DNA of 64,000 nucleotides, from positions 5,987,618 to 6,051,617 of the forward strand of contig CAUJGJ010000444.1 of assembly GCA_963170055.1 (NCBI GenBank). Direction: 5' to 3'. The notes under the pieces are model-generated. The model saw only the letters and a program-made list of their open reading frames with translations, made no database searches and had not been told where the DNA came from. Numbering within the stretch: position 1 is the stretch's first letter; each line of letters opens with the position of its first letter. The translations under genes were made by a program, and so were the position numbers. Source of the DNA: Halisarca cf. caerulea (Eukaryota > Porifera > Demospongiae > Chondrillida > Halisarcidae). This document shows positions 57,801 to 64,000 of the stretch, one piece after another.

Positions 57801-58694
57801 ATACCCAAAGTATATGCACTTGAGAATGTACCCAATGGTAACCCAATGGATGAAATGGTTACTAATGACAATCCTCATACTCAGCGAGTGTATCAGGAAC
57901 ATGGCTATTCATATTCAGGTAACTCTGAACCAGATCTAGAGAGACGGCATATACTTCCTTGCATCACCCAAACAAGTTCAAGGCCAAATGTCTCAGAATC
58001 TGTAAAGCAGATTGCTGTCGATGGTGTTTTCAATTATGCTGCAGCTGTCTTAAATAATGGCTTGCTGTTGCTGGAATTTAAGGATGCCGTTCGAGAGGGC
58101 GATGGCCCTCGTATTTTACGCTGCTGGAAAGCAATGCTAATATACTTTCAGCATGCTAAACACTCTAACTATGCCAAGGAGGCCATCTTGCTACAAGCCG
58201 CTGTTAATGCTACAGCAACTCCTCATGTTGCCTCCCAAATAACATGGAGCAGAACAGTGAATTCAAAGGGTGGACAGGAGAAAAACATCCCAGTGGATTT
58301 ACATAATGAACACTTGAATCATGCACTGAAAACTGTCATTTCTTCCGTTGATGCAAATGTTACCCCAGCAACTATTATACAATGTGGGAAAAGTCTAAAG
58401 GGTATACTGGATGTAGTAGATTGCTATGACAAGGAACAGTGTATTCACCCGTCGTCTGCAAAGCATACAGGACCATCTCTGGCCAAAGATAAAGAATGCA
58501 TCATAAAGGAGCTGGTCAGTACATCACATGTATTTGACTACATCCCCGGAAGATGCCACCGCAGTTTCAAGAGCATTGCCACGAACCCATCAACAACTAT
58601 TGACCAAAGCAAACTATTCAATACAATTCACCGTTACAAGTCAGAATTACAGAGAAAGTCCAATGTAAGAAAACTATACAAACACAAATATTAG
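54897..58694 (+). CDS. DUF6589-type putative transposase, seven exons
   Basis: Exons 54897-55236, 55325-55431, 55588-56052, 56143-56404, 56509-56957, 57074-57343 and 57489-58694 join in frame to about 1,032 residues with GT-AG introns. Start: ECFVCH and YTCKICFKSLERGQ form a possible zinc-binding N-terminus. The middle has SVVMYAGHCSKE and RLGLCLSHSRTIKMIRQLG. The DUF6589 part has FILIGDNIDKTVRPRHM (Asp about residue 433), AMGGDMLTCARARA (Asp about 588), LRNLINRRNVG and VDLHNEHLNHALK (about 910). These acidic residues could be an RNase H-like triad, but that is inference. The one lesion is an in-frame TGA at codon 22 (54960-54962). It sits with the helicase inside shared TIRs, which is why I call it the transposase. 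Confidence 0.75.
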
Positions 58695-58909
58695 TTAAAG
58701 CATTAATTTTCCTGTAAAATTTGTACTATACTTTCTGCATGTTCAAAGGATAAGCCCTGGTTCATTATAAATTCATGAATACAAACAGATGCATTGTCAA
58801 CAATTGTGTTAATAGTACTGTCTGCTATTCCTGTTGATATTTCCATACCAAATATAGCAAGCTCATTAGAAAGAGACTGGCGATACTTTTTTAACCTGTT
58901 GATTAGGAC

Positions 58910-60420
58910 CTATTTTTGTGCTCTAGTCAGTAGAGTAGGAAGTGAATTATTAGATGAGATGATAGTTTCCATCTGTTCTGAATCAGTACGACTTGATGAG
59001 CAATCCACGCATTGACAAGACTGGCTGCAAACATCACAACAATTATGCAATTCATACGGCTTCTGGAGACCATCTAATACATCAAAATGCTGCATTAACT
59101 GCTGCCTACGGCATATACTGGCGGTATTGCAGTATGTTTTTATGTCCCCTGTACCTCGGTGTCCACTGAAGTCGCTTCCAGTGAAGTACAAATCAGCCAA
59201 AGCACTCTTGCCATCATGCCCACATCGCCCACTCTGAACATATGCTTCAATACTGTTAGGGGGTCCCCAATGAATCACACGTCTGATATCAGGGGCATCA
59301 ACACCCATGCCAAATGCAACTGTAGCAACCACAATTCGTAAAGGACTACTAGGCTTTGTAAATTCTTCCAGAATGCTATCTTTCACTTCTCTTGCAGTAG
59401 CGGCAGTAAAAATATTGCACACAGATATGTTTTCATCCATCAAATAAAGGCAGTTGTGTTGTCCCAATTGATTAACCAAAATGTCGAACAACAAAGTGCA
59501 TTGTGCATATGTTGGACAAAATACAATGCATCTTTTGGCATCCATACCACTACTTGCTATATCGTCAACAAGTGGCATGAGGATGGATAATGGGTCATCT
59601 GGTTTGTGGTATACACTATATTTGATGTTGAGTTTGTTTGGCAGTTTCTGAATAATAGCGGTATTTACCATACATAGGCTCTCCAATATGATTCGCTTTG
59701 TAGCTTGTGATGCTGTTGCTGTTAGTGACATCAGGTTTACATTGCGAGGAATGATTGAGCGTGTCTCACTAATGTTGCTGAATTCATGCCGGAAATTCTC
59801 ACCCCTATATAGAAGAAAAATATAATATTGTGAACAAACTATTGAACCCATATTCATCTGACCATAGATATAACTAACCATTCTTGTATGCAATGAGCCT
59901 CATCAACAATAACTGCCACAAGATTGTGTTGGTATACTTCAGACCTGAACATTTCCCTCCATTGAAGCACACACAATAACGATTCTGGGCTGGAGTAAAC
60001 AAGCTGAAAATTACCAGTCAGCATATCCGCTTTTACTTGTACATCGTCTTGCTCTGCTCCCAAGTACACACATTTCAAGCCTCTGTTCGCAAATTTGGTT
60101 ACTTGGTCCTTCATCAAAGAGATAAGGGGACTTATGACGACAGCTATACTTGATAACCATGTAGCGGGTGTGAGATAACGTTTTAAATAGTCAAAAACAT
60201 AAGGCAAGGTAGTGTAGCAAAGCGATTTGCCTTCGCCAGTTGGCAGAGAGATAAATACATCTCGACCTTCTAAGAATCTCTTAATGGATTCCTCCTGATC
60301 ATCAGTGGTGGATGCATACCCTAGCTCAAGAAACGCATAGTTAATTGATGCTGTGATGGTCTCGTAGGGTACGGCCTTTGCTTCTAAACGTGGTACATCC
60401 ATTTCGCTGAGAACAAACAC
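58910..60420 (-). CDS. RecQ-like DNA helicase, two exons, intact
   Basis: Exons 60420-59879 and 59804-58910 (minus strand) give 478 residues with no stop. Motifs: Walker A LPTGEGKS, motif Ia [13 protein letters not shown], motif [13 protein letters not shown] (DEAH), motif [12 protein letters not shown], motif [14 protein letters not shown], motif [21 protein letters not shown] and motif [10 protein letters not shown]. Motif VI lacks the usual arginine-finger pattern (QxxGRxGRDG has become [10 protein letters not shown]). A Cys-rich end ([14 protein letters not shown]) may bind zinc. RecQ helicases unwind DNA 3' to 5'; this one is short and lacks RQC and HRDC domains. It probably helps the transposon unwind or repair excision intermediates. 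The ATG is 198 bp inside the right TIR; a second ATG at 60402 is possible. Confidence 0.88.
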
Positions 60421-60522
60421 TTCGCCGAGAAACCTAGAACATTTCGCAAGTACATGACAACACGTGATATTTTTGTAGCACGTGACATTCGAAGCATCTC
60501 ATTGGTGAGCACAGAATCATGC

Positions 60523-60618
60523 TGGCCGTGCCAAGGTTTTGCACTAAAAATACCAGACCACCTTTCGCGCCAGAAAAAATGGCGGCGGCGGCAGAAGTGT
60601 GGGCTGGGAACGAGACTA
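60523..60618 (-). repeat. Right terminal inverted repeat of the DUF6589/RecQ transposon
   Basis: 96 bp, complement of the left TIR with one extra GCC unit. Confidence 0.93.
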
Positions 60619-61662
60619 TATGCAGACATTGTTCCACAGCAGTACATACATTGATAAGCAGGTGAATATGTCCGTTGTATGCATACTAATTGTGGTAATA
60701 TTTCAGACAGGTGTGTAATATCGTATTATGCATATGGCTATATACATAGGTTATTACATTTTTTCTACTGTTTTGTTACAGATAGCAACTGCCATTGTAC
60801 GAATGCAGACACTACAAGACAAGGCTTTAGAAATTTTGACTCCCAATACACTTGAAGAAGATTATTTCAAAACTCTTGATGGCTGTCAAAGTGTAAAATC
60901 CTATTCAAGGTACATGTACTATTCACTTTTGGTGATAGTTAACATGTACTGTATTATTAGTAGTATGCACTGCCAGTTGTACTGTGTATGGCCATGACTT
61001 TAAAATTTTCATCATCTGCAGTGAAGTACTATTGCATGGTGCACCAAATAAACCAGTTCTGACTAAACAAGAAGAAAAATTGATCAATAGATACTTCAAA
61101 TATCCCATAGAAGAGGTATTGACTTATTGGAGTACAGTAGAATCACCATCAGAGGGTTGTCGGTAAAACCCCAAAGCAGTGCAAAATCGCATTCAAGAAG
61201 AAATGACAGTGGTATCATTATTAGAAAACACAATTCTACTCAATTTGGTGTACTACAGCGAATATTTGTGGCTCAAACTATGTCTTCCTCAAACAGTATC
61301 CTGCTGATATTTACACCACTGCATAAAGCAAATAAAGTAGTACCCACTAATTCAGTTACTGGCTTGGAGGCGGAACATATTCAAGTATTTACACCATCCA
61401 GGTACTTACATGAGTGCTTTTATTATAATAATGTTGAAATATTGTATTTATATATACATAGTTTGTATGTATAAGTACATTAATTTTATGTACATACCAT
61501 TAATTGTCTCATTCAATCATTATATGATTATACTCATGCAGAGATGAATGTAATGTTGTTGATGCAACTGATCTAGAAGACAAATTCATTGTAATGGACT
61601 TCCAGACATCGCAAAAGCTTGTATATGCCAGTAGACTGCCTAATAGAAAAGAAATTGAATAA

Positions 61663-61872
61663 ATGTTGTGACCTCTGTGTTTATTTATTGTTATGTTGCG
61701 CTGGTTTTACATAAATTGCAGTTCAATTTATTAATTTTATTTATAAATATTGAGTTTCAAATATTGTATTGAAATTATACTAAATAATATCTATTATATG
61801 TGCATGGCATTTACAAATTATATATAGTGACAATTAATGTATACGTACAATGTATATATATATATACATATT

Positions 61873-61910
<38 letters not shown>

Positions 61911-62500
61911 CCAGAATTATATCTAAGACTGATTATGCATAAGATGCATATGTACAGTATATGTGCGCGTGTGCATGTGCTGCAATATTGCATGCTATAT
62001 TATTATACTATAATAATGCAGTACGTTTTAACTATATATGTGGCAGTCGCGAGTAGAAATTAGGAATTAGGTACGTTGCATAATGTTGAGAAAATGAGTT
62101 TCGAATTTCCCTTGCTTTTCTTTAGCCTCTTACTAAAGATATCTAAATGATCTGGGCCTCTATTTGAAGCCTGGAACACGTAGTTTCGTACTGTTACTTG
62201 CACTAACCTCGCTAGCCATTTCCGAAGTACAAACGAAGGGGTTATTTCTTGTTCGACAGCGCACAAAGGAACATTTCGTCACTAAAATCTGCTAAATGAC
62301 GCAAGTTTGACACTCAAAGTGAACCTTCCTCTTCTTCTTCTCCTCCTACACCTATTCGAAGTTGTTAGGTATCTCTGCGAGCACTTCAAGACGAGTTGTT
62401 CGAAGAAAACCTTGTCACAGTGAGCTTAGCCGATTTCTGGTAGCTTAGCCGTGTTGTAGTCAAAGTTATTGCCGTTTTTAAAAGATATTAAACCTCCCCG
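61663..62500. other. Gene-free AT-rich stretch with (TA)n
   Basis: It contains (TA)n near 61851-61905. Nothing coding is recognised. If the tnp2-like and BEN genes belong to one element, its right end should be here. Confidence 0.4.
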
Positions 62501-62559
62501 ATGCTTTGAAAGGTATGAGAAGTATTTGTTTCACTGTCCCATTGTTCTTTACACCCTTT

Positions 62560-62755
62560 ACACTCACACACTAAAACACTAAAAGTGCACTCACACACTA
62601 CACACTAAAAGTGCACTCACACACTACACACTAAAAGTGCACTCAGTCCAATTAAACTCTGTCTAGCCCTATTCCCATCTAGCCTCATGCATGTGTAGCC
62701 CTATGCTCGTCTAGCCCTATGCCTGTCTTGCCCTTTGCCCACCTAGCCCTGTACC
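62560..62755. repeat. Short tandem repeats
   Basis: Three copies of a 27-28-bp unit containing CTACACACTAAAAGTGCACT (62566-62645) are followed by a degenerate TCTAGCCCTATGCC-type repeat (62663-62750). Confidence 0.8.
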
Positions 62756-62879
62756 AGTTTTGCAACTTAACCTTGTTCCAAGTGTTTTTGGAAAATCCTT
62801 TTTTGATAATGGCTTTTTGCACGATCCTGTGTCAATCCTACATCCTTGTACCATTTTTAAATGGTTTTTATACACCCTT
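62756..62879. repeat. 124-bp dispersed repeat, copy 2
   Basis: Nearly identical to 29159-29282. Confidence 0.85.
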
Positions 62880-63629
62880 GTTCGTGCGGTTTTTCCTTTT
62901 ATAGCGAAACGGTTGCTTGAATAGGTTTCCACTGCAGTTGAGAAGGAACACGATCAAATCTTGTAAGATAAAGAAACTAGAAATCTATGCAGTTACCTGA
63001 CTAATATCAATGTACCCATCTAGAAACAAATGATCGAACGAAAAGAGCGCTGAAGTCGACGATCATCGAAGTGCAGACCTTGTGCACGTACGCGTATGTC
63101 TAGTCTCGCGTAGCCATTTCGCCGATCCGAAAATGGCTGATCCGGCAAATGTATGGGATTTGCCTATTAAATTTTTTCTCGCTTTAGAAGTGTAGGTATT
63201 GCTTCAAAACCTACAAAAGGCACTTCGCGCTAACAATTGGAGCTCACTGGTGAAAGATGAGACCTCTGGACCCTTCGTGGCGACCTGTAGCCCAGTTCGA
63301 AAAAACGACGAGAAGAATAAGAAGAATAAGAATAAGAATAATCTTAAAATGGTACTGGTGTTGCGTAGCCATACATTTTCGTCTAGAATTGCAAAGTTCT
63401 TTAAAGAAATTGGCCTACGAAGGGTTTTAACTACTTCATCTTATAGCTAGTGTGTCAAAAGGTACCAATATCACTTTTAAATGTTACTAACTGTACTGCA
63501 TCGTTAGTTTTCAGACGAAAACAAAATTTGCGCTAATGTATGGCGGCCATGTTTTTTCCGTGTCAATCCTACATATGGAGTACTACTGTACTCCATAATA
63601 TATATATATATATATATATATGTTTACAG
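62880..63629. other. Gene-free stretch with TAGTCTCG and (GAATAA)n-like tail
   Basis: TAGTCTCG at 63101 matches the terminal bases of the 5.95-kb transposon but is followed by CGTAGCC. A GAATAA-rich run lies at 63312-63344 and (TA)n at 63599-63620. No gene is seen. Confidence 0.4.
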
Positions 63630-64000
63630 TGTACCACTCCCGGCATTACGTGGACGTTGTCAAAGAAGAGACAGAAGCCTCCATGACTGCAGCTATCGGA
63701 GAGTTCAATGCCAATCAAGTGGAATCAGCAGTAAGTTGATCTGTATGTAGTAGAAAAGTGCTGGATGTGCCCTTGCCCTTCCTTGATTATGACAACCAAC
63801 ATTCATATTCCTTTTAGTGGGTCATTTGTGATGCTCGGCATGACTCCACGTCCAATGCCTACCACACCACTGTTCCCTGTCTCTTGGGTCAGACCCACAA
63901 GATTGTTGGCATCCAGTCCCTCTCAAGAGAGACGCACAGAGTTGCCCAAACCAGGGAGGTGGATACCACAATGAAAGTACTTGATGCAGTCAAAGAACGA
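63630..64000 (+). CDS. Kolobok-like transposase gene, partial at window edge
   Basis: An acceptor (TTTACAG) at about 63629 opens an exon with YHSRHYVDVVKEETEASMTA. It ends at GCA|GTAAGT (about 63732). The next exon starts at about 63818 after TTTTAG with WVICDARHDSTSNAYHTTVP and CLLGQTHKIVGIQSLSR, then KVLDAVKER to the window end. D-x-R-x-D-S followed by Y-T/H-T is the pattern of the first catalytic region of Kolobok-type (THAP-associated) transposases. The rest is outside, so completeness cannot be judged. Confidence 0.45.

Larger units (their letters stand above)
54669..60618. mobile_element. 5,950-bp DNA transposon carrying DUF6589 and RecQ-like helicase genes
   Basis: Terminal inverted repeats 54669-54761 and 60523-60618 are nearly identical (one 3-bp indel, two or so substitutions) and start TAGTCTCGTTCCCAGCCC. 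TATGCAGAC flanks both sides (54660-54668 and 60619-60627), a perfect 9-bp target duplication. Removing the element and one duplication rejoins exon 6 of the tnp2-like gene in frame. GCTCACCAATGA is also repeated in inverted form just inside each end. The cargo is two convergent genes separated by about 215 bp. A 9-bp duplication recalls Mutator-type elements, but the TIR and proteins do not. I do not recognise this as a named superfamily. Confidence 0.93.
51808..61662 (+). pseudogene. CACTA/tnp2-like transposase gene, nine exons, interrupted by a transposon
   Basis: Exons: 51808-52070, 52833-52999, 53608-53739, 53855-54122, 54210-54407, 54545-54668 joined across the insertion to 60628-60661, 60782-60909, 61022-61401, 61542-61662. 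All introns are GT-AG. Motifs: LSLTLNTDGVPVFKS (first Asp), IILLGLWLGKSKPEM, FNGFYGCPVC, GGHIHIYPFDENNPSG, FGIKGPSWLSLLP, SVDYMHCVLLGVTRQLL (second Asp) and CFPFESLNGL (probable catalytic Glu), matching the DDE set of CACTA transposases. Frameshifts lie in a T5 run near 53700 and near 61127, and exon 6 is split by a 5,950-bp element, so it is inactive. The N-terminal zinc region usual for the family was not found. Confidence 0.8.

Noticed and set aside
54660..60627. Classification of the 5.95-kb element as Mutator-type from its 9-bp duplication
   Set aside because: No MULE transposase or zinc finger is seen and the TIR gives no support; the size of the duplication alone is not enough.
62560..62750. 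Regularly spaced direct repeats resembling a CRISPR array
   Set aside because: Units are contiguous tandem repeats without unique spacers of constant length, in a eukaryotic context.
63192..63345. A third SINE or LINE 3' end with a GAATAA tail
   Set aside because: The tail is suggestive, but the body matches neither the SINE nor the LINE in this window.

Overview
This is eukaryotic DNA, most likely from an early-branching marine animal. A demosponge is my first guess and a cnidarian the alternative. The evidence is short GT-AG introns, AT-rich spacers with long (CA)n and (TA)n tracts, and a set of recognisable families: PGBD4-like piggyBac, pogo/Tigger, CACTA tnp2-like, DUF6589, short RecQ-like helicases, BEN, and a tRNA-type SINE with a LINE. 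I see no rRNA, tRNA, CRISPR or bacterial operon structure. Almost everything is mobile or derived from mobile DNA, much of it nested.

Layout. 0-16 kb holds three decayed piggyBac copies (2-829, 2987-5226, 6543-9920), a decayed DUF7869-like gene (1389-2376), two SINE copies, a TTAA-flanked MITE (11028-11844) and a decayed Ty3/Gypsy pol (13640-15850) split by one of the SINEs. 16-20.5 kb holds an unnamed two- or three-exon gene with one early stop, a decayed Ulp1/HIRAN-like gene on the minus strand and a PHD-like exon. From 20.5 to 35 kb a RecQ-like helicase gene is split by about 12.8 kb of nested insertions. These include a full Ty3/Gypsy element with both LTRs and a 4-bp target duplication (21665-27715, minus strand), itself inserted in a fold-back repeat, and a head-to-head pair of paralogous ORFs (30601-32453). 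35-46 kb holds the 3' end of a LINE carrying a piggyBac-type MITE, a fourth piggyBac copy, a pogo transposase with an eroded PHD-like tail, a hammerhead-ribozyme-like core, a tyrosine-recombinase/reverse-transcriptase retroelement remnant, a second pogo fragment and a MITE.

46.6-61.7 kb is the most interesting part. A multi-exon BEN-domain gene (minus) and a nine-exon CACTA/tnp2-like transposase gene (plus) are divergent and lie about 120 bp apart. Exon 6 of the transposase gene is interrupted by a 5,950-bp element (54669-60618). It has about 95-bp terminal inverted repeats and a perfect 9-bp target duplication (TATGCAGAC). It carries two convergent genes: a seven-exon DUF6589 protein of about 1,032 residues, which has one in-frame TGA near its start, and an intact two-exon RecQ-like helicase of 478 residues. 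I read this as a near-intact autonomous DNA transposon that pairs an uncharacterised putative transposase with a RecQ helicase. The last 2.3 kb holds tandem repeats and the start of a Kolobok-like transposase gene that runs off the window.

Family names come from motif recognition by eye and memory; no database search was run.
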